This document shows positions 7,227-16,141 of a stretch of DNA of 27,034 nt, piece by piece (within the stretch, counting starts at the first letter, position 1; each line of letters begins with the position of its first letter). Source of the stretch: JBGPJM01 sp041485385 (lineage in GTDB: Bacteria; Planctomycetota; Phycisphaerae; Phycisphaerales; UBA1924); the NCBI GenBank assembly GCA_041485385.1, contig JBGPJM010000043.1, positions 1 to 27,034 on the forward strand, written 5' to 3'. The translations under genes and the position numbers were made by a program. The notes below the pieces were generated by a model. The model was not told the origin of the DNA. It worked only from the letters and a program-made list of their open reading frames with translations, and made no database searches.

Positions 7227-9002
7227 TCAGGCGCTAGCCGTCGCTCCGGCCGACGCCGCTTCGCTGCGAGTCAGGACGGCTGTTGCCGGACGCGGGACGT
7301 GTTCCACGGCCTCGGAGCTGTAGAAGCACGGCTCCCCCTCGCCGCGGGCGCACTCCCGCGCGAACATGATCAGGTGGTGGGAGACGACCGCGATGTGGAT
7401 CAGCTCCTCGATGTTGCCGCGGCGCAGGGCGCGCAGGGCGCGTGGCCAGAACTCGGCGCGATAGTCGGACCGCACGCCGACGCGCCACAGCACTCGGGCC
7501 AGGATCGAGAGACCGCGGCGGACGTTCGTGGCGTTGAGCCTGGCACGAGTCACGGGAAGGCGCTTGCGGCGGGGGAAGGTGTGCCGGACCTGGTAGTCGA
7601 AGCGGGCGTAGAGGGCCGCCGGGACGTAGGCCCGCGCGACGGTCTCCCGCCACATCCTGACGACCTGGTCGTAGGGCATCAGGAACTCCACGTTGGAGGC
7701 CCGCGCCGGTTCGCCCCTGCCGGTCCGGAGCCGGCTGGCCGCCTCCAGCCGGCGCCACAGGGGCGTCCGCGGCAATGCGTGCAGGATGTTGATTGTCAGG
7801 AGGGGGATAGCCGATTCGTCGATGAACTGCCCGATGCGCTCGCCCGTCCGGGGCGTGTCGGTGTCCAGCCCGATGATGATCCCGGAGACCACCTCGAGGC
7901 CGAAGCCGTTGAGGGTGCGGACGGCGTCCAGGATCGGGCGACGCAGGTTCTGCGTCTTGCCCATCGCCTGCAGGGCGTGCTCCTCGGGGGTCTCGATGCC
8001 GCAGAAGACGGTCGTGAACGCCGCCTCGCGCATGAGCTCGAGCGCCTCGGTGTGCTTGGCGAGGTTCAGCGTGGCCTCGCAGGCAAACTGCACCGGGTAG
8101 CCGCGGCGCTGTTGCCACTGGGCGAGCTCGCGCAGCAGCCCGAGGGCCGCGCCGGGGTTGGCGATGAAGTTGTCGTCGACGAAGTACACGGCGCCCGGGT
8201 TGCCGCGCTGGAGCATGGCGTCGAGCTCGGCGGTGACCTGCGCGGGGGTCTTGAGGCGCGGGCTGCGCCCGTAGAGCTCCGGGATGTCGCAGAACTCGCA
8301 CATGAATGGGCAGCCGCTGGAGAACTGAACGCTGCCGATGAAATAGTCGCGGAGACGGATCAGCCGGTACGCCGGCACGGGGAACTTGGCGAGGGGCACC
8401 CGGTCGGTGGTGACGTACCGTTCCTGCACGTCACCCGGCCTGCCCGCCGGCCTGCCGGTGCTCTCGTCCAGCCGCCGGATGAGGGCGTCGGTGCCGTCGC
8501 CGAGCTCGCCGACGTGCAGCACGTCCACCTCCCGGTACCAATCCGGACAGGCCGAGACCGAGGGCCCGCCCAGGACGGTGAGCTTGCCGAAGGCGTGCGC
8601 CTTCCGATTGATCTCGTCAACGTGCCGGCGCTGCACGTGCATCGCGCTGATGAAGACGGCGTCGGCCCAGCGGTAGTCGGCGTCGGAGGCCGGCGAGATG
8701 TTCTCATCGACCAGCCGCACCTCCCATTCCCCGGGCAGGCTCGCGGCGACGACGAGCAGCCCCTGCGGGGGCATGAACGCCCGGACATTCATCAGCGGGA
8801 AGGCGTGGTCGAAGGTGCCGAACGAGTGGGCGTAGCGAGGGAACACACAGAGGATGCGCCGGCGGTGGCGCGCCGGGCCCTGCCCGCGCGGCCTCGCGCC
8901 CGCCTGACTCGTCCCTGGCTTCCCGGGCGCTGACCCGTTCAAGCCAGGACCTGGCGTGGGCCCCCGGGGCGACACCGTGAACAGTTCGAGCGGCTTGTCC
9001 AT
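7227..9002 (-). CDS. B12-binding domain radical SAM protein
   Basis: A 591-residue protein with an N-terminal cobalamin-binding-like domain (about residues 50-180, including LTVLGGPSVSACP and VLHVGELGDG) and a radical SAM core. The 4Fe-4S motif is Cys231-x3-Cys235-x2-Cys238 (SSGCPFMCEFCDIPELYG), followed by KTPAQVTAELDAML and VYFVDDNFIANP. These features resemble the branch that includes the hopanoid methylases HpnP and HpnR and many uncharacterised relatives with a C-terminal DUF4070-like region. There is no DxHxxG motif in the B12 domain, which is common in this branch. The substrate is unknown; hopanoid methylation is one possibility only. The first 45 residues are Pro/Gly/Arg-rich and poorly conserved in appearance, so the true start could be downstream. 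ATG 9002 has AAGGG upstream and is the best visible choice. Confidence 0.88.
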   Translation of the reverse strand: MDKPLELFTVSPRGPTPGPGLNGSAPGKPGTSQAGARPRGQGPARHRRRILCVFPRYAHSFGTFDHAFPLMNVRAFMPPQGLLVVAASLPGEWEVRLVDENISPASDADYRWADAVFISAMHVQRRHVDEINRKAHAFGKLTVLGGPSVSACPDWYREVDVLHVGELGDGTDALIRRLDESTGRPAGRPGDVQERYVTTDRVPLAKFPVPAYRLIRLRDYFIGSVQFSSGCPFMCEFCDIPELYGRSPRLKTPAQVTAELDAMLQRGNPGAVYFVDDNFIANPGAALGLLRELAQWQQRRGYPVQFACEATLNLAKHTEALELMREAAFTTVFCGIETPEEHALQAMGKTQNLRRPILDAVRTLNGFGLEVVSGIIIGLDTDTPRTGERIGQFIDESAIPLLTINILHALPRTPLWRRLEAASRLRTGRGEPARASNVEFLMPYDQVVRMWRETVARAYVPAALYARFDYQVRHTFPRRKRLPVTRARLNATNVRRGLSILARVLWRVGVRSDYRAEFWPRALRALRRGNIEELIHIAVVSHHLIMFARECARGEGEPCFYSSEAVEHVPRPATAVLTRSEAASAGATASA

Positions 9003-9320
9003 GCGGGCCCTTTTGGGACAAGGGAACGGCCGATGTTCAGAACTCGACGGTACGCGGCACGCCTGCGCGGTGTTCAGGGGTGCGCCGGAGGGGATCTTAA
9101 CGTACCGGCGAAGGTCCGCAGGGCCGCTCCGGCCATGGTGCCTTCATCCGCTCGCACTCCCGGGTGAAACCGCGCCTTTAGGCGTGGCCGGTTCGGCCGG
9201 CGGATTACGCCTGGGTAAGGGGGGACGGTCGGGACCCGATCCGCACACGTACACGGTGCTGCGCGACCCCCGAGTCTTTCGTAGTTTCGTCATGCCGGAT
9301 CCGCCCCAGGAGCAAGTAGA
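9003..9320. other. Divergent intergenic region between the radical SAM gene and the sigma/kinase operon
   Basis: About 318 bases with no gene. It should contain divergent promoters, but no strong -35/-10 pair was seen. It has two adjacent short hairpins at 9170-9198 (CGCC-TTTA-GGCG, and GGCCG-GTT-CGGCC) and a GGTACG/CGTACC inverted pair at 9049-9054 and 9101-9106. These could be operator or leader structures; none has a recognised identity. Confidence 0.35.
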
Positions 9321-9430
9321 ATGATCGGAATGACAGTGGATCCCACCCAACCCCAGGGGGGACTGATCGAGCCGGCGCCGCGCTCACGGACACTGTCTAC
9401 TCGCACCTGCGTGCCATCGCCCAGCACCAG

Positions 9431-9955
9431 ATGAACGAGGAACGCACCGGTCATTCGCTCTCGGCGACGGCGCTTGTGCACGAGGCCTACATGCGTCTGG
9501 AGCGCAGCTCGTCGACGCCGGACGTGCAGCGTGGGGCGTTCGTGTTCGCCGCGGCCGAGGCGATGCGGCGCATCCTCATTGAACACGCGCGGGCCCGGAG
9601 CCGGCTGAAGCGGGGAGGCGGGGCAGTTCGGGTTTCGCTCGATGCAATCGGAGACGTCGCGGATCTGGACGCCGCGAGCGGCGAGGAATCGGAGAGCGTC
9701 TTTGCGTTCGACGAGGCGTTTCGGCGCCTTCAGGAGCATGACGCCGGCGCGGCCGACGTGGTGCGCCTGCGGTTCTACGCCGGTCTGTCCGTTCCGGAGA
9801 CGGCGCGGTCGATCGGCGTGTCGGCACGGACGGTGGACAACCGCTGGGCGTACGCGCGGGCGTGGATGGCGCGGGAGATGAGCACGTGGAGCGGCGGCGC
9901 GGACGGCGGCCCGCCGGGTGGAACGGACCATGATGGCCCACGAAAACCGGGATAG
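9431..9955 (+). CDS. ECF-type RNA polymerase sigma factor, N-terminal codons out of frame upstream
   Basis: The in-frame ATG gives 174 residues of an ECF sigma factor of the kind common in Planctomycetes and Acidobacteria. Region 2 is seen at HSLSATALVHEAYMRLE, FVFAAAEAMRRILIEHARARSRLKRGG and region 4 at VVRLRFYAGLSVPETARSIGVSARTVDNRWAYARAWM. The family normally has about 35 more residues before the GHSL motif. Those residues exist in the same frame just upstream (TDRAGAALTDTVYSHLRAIAQHQ), but they follow a TAG with no ATG. A good ATG with AGGAG lies at 9321 in another frame, and the two frames would join if the G6 run at 9356-9361 had one more G. Either the gene is frameshifted here or the run is variable or miscalled. 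Its 3' end overlaps the kinase gene. Confidence 0.85.
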   Translation: MNEERTGHSLSATALVHEAYMRLERSSSTPDVQRGAFVFAAAEAMRRILIEHARARSRLKRGGGAVRVSLDAIGDVADLDAASGEESESVFAFDEAFRRLQEHDAGAADVVRLRFYAGLSVPETARSIGVSARTVDNRWAYARAWMAREMSTWSGGADGGPPGGTDHDGPRKPG

Positions 9956-12779
9956 GTTGATCGAGCTGGTCGGCGAGGCGATGAGCCGGCCGGCTCCGGA
10001 GCGGGAGGCGTATGTGCGCGACGCGTGCGCTGTCCCTGCAGCGCGAGACGAGGCGCTGAGCCTGCTGGCAGCGCTGGAGCGGGCAGGCGGGTTCATGGGG
10101 AATCCGACGGTGGCCGCGGCGAGGGCCGGCGGGCGCGAGATCCCCGGCGCGATGATCGGACGGTACGAACTGCTGGAGCTGATCGGCGAGGGGGGATTCG
10201 GGCACGTGTTCATGGCGGAGCAGCGCGAGCCGGTGGTGCGCCGGGTGGCGTTGAAGATCATCAGGCCGGGGATGGACTCGCGCGTGGTGGTGGCGCGGTT
10301 CGAGGCCGAGCGGCAGGCGCTGGCGATGATGGACCATCCGGGGATCGCCACGGTGCTGGATGGGGGCGAGACGGAGTCGGGGCGGCCGTACTTCGCGATG
10401 GAGCTGGTGAAGGGCGTGCCGATCACCACGTTCTGCGACCGGGAGAAGATGGCTGTCCCGGATCGGCTGGCGCTCTTCCGGGACGTGTGCGGGGCGGTGC
10501 AGCATGCGCACCAGAAGGGGGTGATCCACCGCGACCTCAAGCCCACCAACGTGCTGGTTTCGGAGCGGGACGGGCGGGCGCAGGCGAAGATCATCGACTT
10601 CGGGATCGCCAAGGCGACGTTCGGGCGGCTGACGGACCGGACGCTGTTCACGGAGTTCCGGCAGTTCATCGGCACGCCGGAGTACATGAGCCCGGAGCAG
10701 ACGCTGGGGACGGGGGCGGACGTGGATACGCGCAGCGATATCTACTCGCTGGGGGTCGTGCTGTACGAGCTGCTCACCGGGACGACGCCCTTGGACCGCG
10801 AGTCGCTGCGGTCGGCGAGCCTCGGCGACATGCAGCGGTTGATCCGAGAGACCGAAACGCCGCGCCCCTCGACGCGCCTCTCGACGATGGGGGCGCGCTC
10901 CGACGTCGCGGCGCACCGGCGGACCGAGCCGGGGCGGCTGGGATTGCTCCTCAGGGGCGACCTGGACTGGATCGTGCTCAAGGCGCTGGAGAAGGACCGG
11001 GAGCGGCGGTACGAGACCGCCGGCGCACTGGCCGAGGACGTGCGCCGGTTCCTTGAGGACGAGCCGGTATCGGCGACGCCGCCGAGCGTGCCGTACCGGG
11101 TGCGGAAGTTCGTGCGCCGGCACCGCGGGGCGGTGCTGGGCGGGTCGCTGGTGGGGGTGGCGCTGGTGCTGGGGGTGATCGGGACCAGCGCGGGTCTGGT
11201 GTCATCGATCAAGGAGAAGAACCGTGCGACCGAGGTGAAGGGATTCCTCGCGTCGATGCTCGATTCCGTCAAGCCGGGCGTGGCGCACGGCGAGGACACG
11301 GCGCTCATGCGGCGCGTGCTGGATGAGGCCGCGGCACGGCTGAACTCGGGCGAGGTCACCGACCCGCTGATCGAGGCGGAGCTGCGGCAGACGATCGGGG
11401 TGGTGTACGACCAGATCGGGGAATCCGGCGCGGCGGAGCCGATGCTCCGTCGCGCGACCGAGCTGCGCGCGGGCGTGCTGGGCGCCCACGACCCCGACAC
11501 ACTGGGGCCGCAGGTGGACCTGGGCGGGGTGCTGCTGCGGCTGGGACGGGCGGCGGAGTCGGAGAAGACCCTCCGCGCCGCGCTGGCGGGATTGCGGAGC
11601 GCCCTGGGGGACCGGCACACGTCGACGCTGGACGCGCTCAACAGCCTGGGCGTGACGCTGGAGAAGCAGGGACGGTACGCCGACGCCGCGGCGTGCTTTC
11701 GCGAGGCGCTGGACGGCTTGACCGAGGTCGCGGGCCCCGAGGAGGGCACGACGGTGGCGGCAACGTACAACCTCGGCTTTGCGCTCTGGTCGCTGGGGCG
11801 GTACCCGGAGGCCGAGCCGTACATGCGCCGGGCTCTCGAAGTGCGCCGTCGCACGCTGGGCGACGACAGCCCCGCCACGCTGACGACCATGAGTGCGCTG
11901 GCGGGCCTGCTGGGAGCCACGGCGCGCCCGAAGGAGGCGGAGCAGTTGCTGCTGGAGGCCCTCGCCGCGTCGCGGCGCATCTTCCCGCCGGACCACCCCG
12001 ATACGCTCGCGATCGTGAACAATCTCGGCGGCCTGCTCACTGAAACGGGCCGGGCCGCCGAGGCCGAGCCGTACTTGCGCGAGGCTCTGGACGGGCTCCG
12101 CCGGCGCTTCGGCAACGACCACTCGAACACGCTGAACGCCATCGCCAACATGGCCGCGCCCCTCCAGGCCAGTGGCCGTCTCGACGAGGCCGAGGCGATG
12201 CACCGAGAGGCGATCGAAGGAATGCGGCGGTCGCCCGAGATGGGGCCGGAACATCCGCGCACGCTGCTCGCTCTCATCACGTTCGGGACGTTCCTGCGTG
12301 ACCGGAAGAAACTCGACGAGGCGGAGCCTGTCGCCCGCGAGGCGTACGACGGCTGCACGCGGGTCCTGGATCCGGGTCATCCGTGGAGGCTCGCCGCGAC
12401 CCATTGCCTTGGACTTGTCCTGCGCTCGCGCGGGAAGCTCGACGAGGCGGAGCCGCTCCTCCGGGAGGCGCTGGTGGGCCGCCGGAAGGCGCTCGGTCCG
12501 AATCACCCGCGCACGCTGAACTCCGCGGGAGCGCTGGGGCTGGTGCTGGCCGACCTGGGCCGCTTCGGGGATGCGGAGCAGCAGCTGCTCGACACGCTCG
12601 ATGGTCTCAAGCCCGCGGGCGACGAGGCGACGCCCTGGGCGCGCGGCGCGACGCCGGTGATCGAGGCCCTGGTCTACAGCTACACGGCCTGGGAAAAGGC
12701 CGAGCCCGGCGCGGGGCACGACGCCCAGGCCGCGGCGTGGCGCGCGAAATCTCCCTCTCGTGACCCCGGGGGCGGCTGA
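9930..12779 (+). CDS. Membrane Ser/Thr protein kinase with C-terminal TPR repeats
   Basis: A protein of about 949 residues. Numbered from the possible GTG at 9918, the kinase domain has the glycine loop GEGGFGHV (90-97), catalytic lysine Lys113 (VALK), HRDLKPTN with Asp206, IIDFG with Asp227, and GTPEYMSPEQ, so all catalytic residues are present. A single membrane segment follows at about 404-428 (GAVLGGSLVGVALVLGV). The rest is a run of about 42-residue TPR units (for example HPDTLAIVNNLGGLLTETGR and EAEPYLREAL), probably outside the cytoplasm and used for protein binding. ATG at 9930 or 9933 is chosen over GTG 9918; none has a strong ribosome binding site. The gene starts inside the sigma gene, so translation is probably coupled. 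An ECF factor with a TPR kinase is a recurring planctomycete pair; the kinase may control the sigma factor (inference). Confidence 0.93.
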   Translation: MMAHENRDRLIELVGEAMSRPAPEREAYVRDACAVPAARDEALSLLAALERAGGFMGNPTVAAARAGGREIPGAMIGRYELLELIGEGGFGHVFMAEQREPVVRRVALKIIRPGMDSRVVVARFEAERQALAMMDHPGIATVLDGGETESGRPYFAMELVKGVPITTFCDREKMAVPDRLALFRDVCGAVQHAHQKGVIHRDLKPTNVLVSERDGRAQAKIIDFGIAKATFGRLTDRTLFTEFRQFIGTPEYMSPEQTLGTGADVDTRSDIYSLGVVLYELLTGTTPLDRESLRSASLGDMQRLIRETETPRPSTRLSTMGARSDVAAHRRTEPGRLGLLLRGDLDWIVLKALEKDRERRYETAGALAEDVRRFLEDEPVSATPPSVPYRVRKFVRRHRGAVLGGSLVGVALVLGVIGTSAGLVSSIKEKNRATEVKGFLASMLDSVKPGVAHGEDTALMRRVLDEAAARLNSGEVTDPLIEAELRQTIGVVYDQIGESGAAEPMLRRATELRAGVLGAHDPDTLGPQVDLGGVLLRLGRAAESEKTLRAALAGLRSALGDRHTSTLDALNSLGVTLEKQGRYADAAACFREALDGLTEVAGPEEGTTVAATYNLGFALWSLGRYPEAEPYMRRALEVRRRTLGDDSPATLTTMSALAGLLGATARPKEAEQLLLEALAASRRIFPPDHPDTLAIVNNLGGLLTETGRAAEAEPYLREALDGLRRRFGNDHSNTLNAIANMAAPLQASGRLDEAEAMHREAIEGMRRSPEMGPEHPRTLLALITFGTFLRDRKKLDEAEPVAREAYDGCTRVLDPGHPWRLAATHCLGLVLRSRGKLDEAEPLLREALVGRRKALGPNHPRTLNSAGALGLVLADLGRFGDAEQQLLDTLDGLKPAGDEATPWARGATPVIEALVYSYTAWEKAEPGAGHDAQAAAWRAKSPSRDPGGG

Positions 12780-13001
12780 CCTCGGCCCAGACGCCGGGAC
12801 GCCGACCGGACCGGGCTCGGACGGGCCCGGATGGAGTCGCCGGCCGCCCACACACAACGCGGATGAACCCTGCGCCCCGGGGCGCTGCGGCCCTGGTGGG
12901 CGGCCGGTGCGCATCGTCCGTTCGCCGGCACCGCGAATCCGATGCGCGGCGTGCCCGCGTCCGGCGCCTCAAGGGAGAGACCAGAGCCATCCCGAGAGAA
13001 A

Positions 13002-13064
13002 CACCATGGATACGACAGCCAGGACTTCTTCGACTTCCTCGCGGCGTTCTTCGCGGGGTGCTGA
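13002..13064 (+). pseudogene. Orphan dockerin-type C-terminal tail (remnant 1)
   Basis: In frame, this stretch reads HHGYDSQDFFDFLAAFFAGC and then TGA. It is nearly identical in DNA and protein to the last unit of the secreted protein at 13270-16032 (NSQDFFDFLTAFFAGC). Upstream of the HHGYDS part the frame loses any resemblance to the family (no CPADF segment), and no start codon with a ribosome binding site leads into it. It therefore looks like the surviving 3' end of a lost surface-protein gene or a recombination scar. Confidence 0.7.
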
Positions 13065-13198
13065 CGGATTCAGGGCGCTCGGTCGCTCGTCGGTTTGTCG
13101 GCCGCATCACCGCGCGGTGTGGTCCGCGATGAAAAGCGCCGGTGGCGCCATTGTGAGGTGTGCTTGGAGGCTCCAAGCATGAAACGCGCTCTCCCCGG

Positions 13199-13222
13199 AC
13201 CGCGTTCTTCGGCGGGTGCTGA
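13199..13222 (+). pseudogene. Second, very short dockerin-tail remnant
   Basis: Reads TAFFGGC followed by TGA, matching the last residues of the dockerin-type tail (TAFFAGC). At only seven codons this could be chance, but it lies 135 bases after remnant 1 and 48 bases before the intact gene with the same ending. This spacing suggests repeated loss of tail-bearing genes at this site. Confidence 0.4.
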
Positions 13223-13269
13223 CTGACTGACCGGCGCATTTCTCGGATCATCGATCGGAGGTCTCGAAC

Positions 13270-16032
13270 ATGAATCGCTCAATCCATGCCACGTTCGTGG
13301 CGATCACCCTCGCCCTCGCCGCCCGCGCCGCCCTGGCCCAGTGCGACGATTGGCGGGCCGGGCCGGAGCTGACCAACACCGGCTACGTCTCCGAGACGAT
13401 CGTCTGGGACCCCGACGGGGCGGGCCCGCAGACTTCGCAGCTGGTGGCCGCGGGAGGGTTCGGCTTCGTCGGTTGGCCGCGGGTGGTCGCGGCGGCGAAC
13501 ATCGCCTCGTGGGACGGGGCGGCCTGGCAACCGCTGGGCACGGGCATCCCGCAGGCCGACGCGCGGTACTCGCCGGTGCAGGCGATGGCCGTGTACGGCG
13601 GCCAGCTTGTCGTCGGGGGGTATTTTCCACAGACCGGCGGTGTGGCGGCGAACAACATCGCGAGCTGGGACGGCACGCAGTGGCACACGCTCGGCACCGG
13701 AACGGCCGGAACGACCAGCGGCAGCACCACCCCGGGATTCGTGTACGCGATGACCGTCTTGAACGGCGAGCTGGTCGTGGCCGGAGATTTCGTCACCGCC
13801 GGCGGCGTGTTCGTCAACGGCATGGCCCGATGGAACGGAACGTCGTGGTTGGCCTTCGGCGACGCCTTGGCTCTCGAGCAGGCCGGCTCGCTGCAGGTGC
13901 ACAACAACGAGCTTATTGCCGCGGGGTTCTTCAGCCAGATCGGCGGCGTGCCGGCCCACTCGATCGCGCGCTGGACCGGCTCGACCTGGGCGCCGCTCGG
14001 CCAGGGCATCGAGGGCATTGGCCACGACTCGTTCGGTATCGTCCGAGCCCTAGCCGTGTACAACAGCGAACTGATCGCTGTCGGCGACTTCGACAGCGCG
14101 GGCGGGATGCCCGCGAACCGGGTCGCGGCGTGGAACGGGGCGTCGTGGCGCCCGCTCGCGGGCGGGCTCTCGGGCGCGGAGTTTCCCCAGGAGGGTGAGA
14201 CGGCCGCGGTGTTCGACGGCGATCTCGTCGTCGGCGGGCACTTCGACCACGCCGGCGGCTCGCCCGCCGTGCCGGCATTCAGCGTGGCCCGGTGGAACGG
14301 ATCCTCGTGGTCGGCGCTGGGTTCGGGACTGGGCAGCCCCCCGGGGTTTGGCGGGCTCAGGAATGAGGTCTACACGCTGACGCCGTTCAACGGGATGCTC
14401 GTCGCCGGCGGGAGCTTCTACAACGTCGGAGGGTCGCCCGTGAACGGCATCGCCCAGTGGAACGGGACGGCGTGGCGAGACCTTCCGGGGGTCGTGCATG
14501 AACTGGGGACCGTGCGCGGCATGACGATCTTCGCCGGGGACGTTGTCGCCGGCGGCGCCTTCGGCATGGTCGCGAGCAGCGACAGCCGCATTGGCTACAA
14601 CCTGGCGAGGTGGGACGGACTCCAGTTGTCGGCCGGGCTCGGCGTGGGGGGAGGCACCGATGGGCCCATCAACGCGCTCAGGTCGTTCACGACCGGGTCC
14701 GGACCGAGCCTGGTCAACAACCTCGTGATCGCGGGCGAGTTCACGGTCGCGGGCGACGATGTGCTCGGGTTCATCGACTCGGCCAACCGTGTGGCGATGT
14801 ACAGCGAGGGCGTAACGACGCCGCCTGTGTGGGCGGCGATGGGGACCGGCTTCAACAACACCGCGCTTGCGCTCGAGCGGCTCAACGGCAGCACCTACGC
14901 CGCGGGCGCGTTCACCGCTTCCGGGAACGGCGCGACCGCGCTCAACCACATCGCGCGGTTCGACGGGACGAACTGGATCCCGGTCGGCCCCGGCGCCGTG
15001 ACGGGAGTCAATGGCATCGCCCGCGCCATGAAGTCGTTCACCGTGAGTGCCACGAGCGTCAGGCTCGTCGTCGGCGGCGACTTCACCTCCGCCGGGGGTG
15101 TGGCGGCCAACCGCATCGCAATCTTCGCGCTCAGCACGACCACCGGCTCATCGTCGTGGGGGTCGCTGGGAGCTGGATTCAATGGGACCGTCCATGCCGT
15201 CGAGCGCTTCGGTGGCTTCACCTGCGCCGCGGGCGAGTTCACAGCGTCCGGCGCGACCCCGCTCGGCCGCATCGCCCGCTTCGACGGGACCAACTGGCAG
15301 CCGCTGGGAGCAGGGCTGAACGGGACCGTCCGGGCGCTCTTGTCCGAGGGCGGCTTCCTTTACGCCTCGGGTGATTTCACCGCTTCGGGCAGCACCACCC
15401 TGAACCACCTGGCCCGGTGGGACGGGAACGCCTGGGGCGCTGTGCACGGGGGGACGGATGCGCCGATCAACGTGCTGGCGGCGTACCACGACGAGGTGCA
15501 CGCGGGCGGGTCGTTCCTGACGGTGCGCAACGGCTCGATCGCCTCGCCGTCCTGGGCCCGCTACCTCGAGACCGGTGTCCCGTGGATTGCGCGGCAGCCG
15601 CAGTCGGCGGTCAGGCCCTGCGGGACGAACTTCGCGCCCGACATTCGGCCGGCGGCCGGCTACGGCGGCCTCTCGTACCAGTGGCGCAAGGACGGCGTGC
15701 CGCTGATTGACGGCCCGACGGGCACCGGCTCGAGGGTTGTCGGGGCGACCGGCAACTTTGCGCTCATCAACGTCTCCACCGCCGACGAAGGCGACTACGA
15801 CTACGTGCTCTCCAACGGGTGCGGCTCGACGACGAGCCTCGCCGCGACGCTCACGGTCACCGGCTGCTGTCCGGCCGATTTCCACCACGACGGGGTCGTC
15901 AACTCCCAGGACTTCTTCGACTTCCTCACGGCGTTCTTCGCCGCCGCCCCGGCCGCCGACATCAACCACAGCGGCGCGGTCAACTCGCAGGACTTCTTCG
16001 ACTTCCTTACGGCGTTCTTCGCCGGATGCTGA
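13270..16032 (+). CDS. Secreted repeat protein with Ig-like domain and dockerin-type tail
   Basis: A 920-residue exported protein. Residues 1-23 form a signal peptide (MNRSIHATFVAITLALAARAALA). Residues of about 40-770 contain many repeats of about 50 residues built on IASWDG/IARWNG, W..LG.G and L...GGxFTxAGG motifs, probably forming beta-propeller blades. Residues of about 775-865 look like an Ig-like domain (YQWRKDGVPL, DEGDYDYVLSNGCG). Residues 866-920 are two dockerin/EF-like calcium units (CPADFHHDGVVNSQDFFDF and DINHSGAVNSQDFFDF), ending at a C-terminal GC. In Phycisphaerae such tails occur on many secreted proteins and probably act in surface attachment or sorting. ATG 13270 has GGAGG about 8 bases upstream. 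The function, perhaps adhesion or binding at the cell surface, is inference. Confidence 0.92.
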   Translation: MNRSIHATFVAITLALAARAALAQCDDWRAGPELTNTGYVSETIVWDPDGAGPQTSQLVAAGGFGFVGWPRVVAAANIASWDGAAWQPLGTGIPQADARYSPVQAMAVYGGQLVVGGYFPQTGGVAANNIASWDGTQWHTLGTGTAGTTSGSTTPGFVYAMTVLNGELVVAGDFVTAGGVFVNGMARWNGTSWLAFGDALALEQAGSLQVHNNELIAAGFFSQIGGVPAHSIARWTGSTWAPLGQGIEGIGHDSFGIVRALAVYNSELIAVGDFDSAGGMPANRVAAWNGASWRPLAGGLSGAEFPQEGETAAVFDGDLVVGGHFDHAGGSPAVPAFSVARWNGSSWSALGSGLGSPPGFGGLRNEVYTLTPFNGMLVAGGSFYNVGGSPVNGIAQWNGTAWRDLPGVVHELGTVRGMTIFAGDVVAGGAFGMVASSDSRIGYNLARWDGLQLSAGLGVGGGTDGPINALRSFTTGSGPSLVNNLVIAGEFTVAGDDVLGFIDSANRVAMYSEGVTTPPVWAAMGTGFNNTALALERLNGSTYAAGAFTASGNGATALNHIARFDGTNWIPVGPGAVTGVNGIARAMKSFTVSATSVRLVVGGDFTSAGGVAANRIAIFALSTTTGSSSWGSLGAGFNGTVHAVERFGGFTCAAGEFTASGATPLGRIARFDGTNWQPLGAGLNGTVRALLSEGGFLYASGDFTASGSTTLNHLARWDGNAWGAVHGGTDAPINVLAAYHDEVHAGGSFLTVRNGSIASPSWARYLETGVPWIARQPQSAVRPCGTNFAPDIRPAAGYGGLSYQWRKDGVPLIDGPTGTGSRVVGATGNFALINVSTADEGDYDYVLSNGCGSTTSLAATLTVTGCCPADFHHDGVVNSQDFFDFLTAFFAAAPAADINHSGAVNSQDFFDFLTAFFAGC
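15897..16032 (+). repeat. Near-identical direct repeat encoding the two dockerin units
   Basis: The DNA for NSQDFFDFLTAFFA occurs twice, starting at about 15900 and 15978, differing at only a few third positions (for example AACTCCCAG against AACTCGCAG, CTCACG against CTTACG). A third copy lies in the orphan tail at 13017-13064. The nucleotide identity is higher than needed for protein function, so recent duplication or gene conversion is likely. Confidence 0.8.
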
Positions 16033-16068
16033 GTGCGGCTGAAACGAACTCCCCCGCCCCCCCACCCA

Positions 16069-16099
16069 AGGGCCTCGGTGCGTTGCAGCCCGAGGCCCT
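16069..16099. terminator. Intrinsic terminator between convergent genes
   Basis: A perfect 10-bp stem, AGGGCCTCGG (16069-16078) with CCGAGGCCCT (16090-16099), with an 11-base loop and then CTTTGT. It lies 37 bases after the stop of the secreted repeat protein and 42 bases beyond the stop of the convergent protease gene, so it may serve both directions, though the T-rich side favours the plus-strand gene. Confidence 0.75.
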
Positions 16100-16141
16100 C
16101 TTTGTCGGAATGGGGTCGCGCAGACGTGGCCGGCGGATTGA

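Larger units (their letters stand above)
12780..13269. other. 490-base gap with decayed sequence between the kinase and the secreted repeat protein
   Basis: No intact gene is supported. A 6-bp GC-rich hairpin (CCGGGC/GCCCGG, 12811-12830) follows the kinase but lacks a T-tract. Two fragments of dockerin-type C-terminal tails lie at 13002-13064 and 13199-13222, each ending in its own stop codon. Other short dyads include CACCGCGCGGTG (around 13109-13120) and GCTTGGA-GGC-TCCAAGC (around 13162-13178). The layout suggests remains of deleted or recombined surface-protein genes. Confidence 0.55.
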
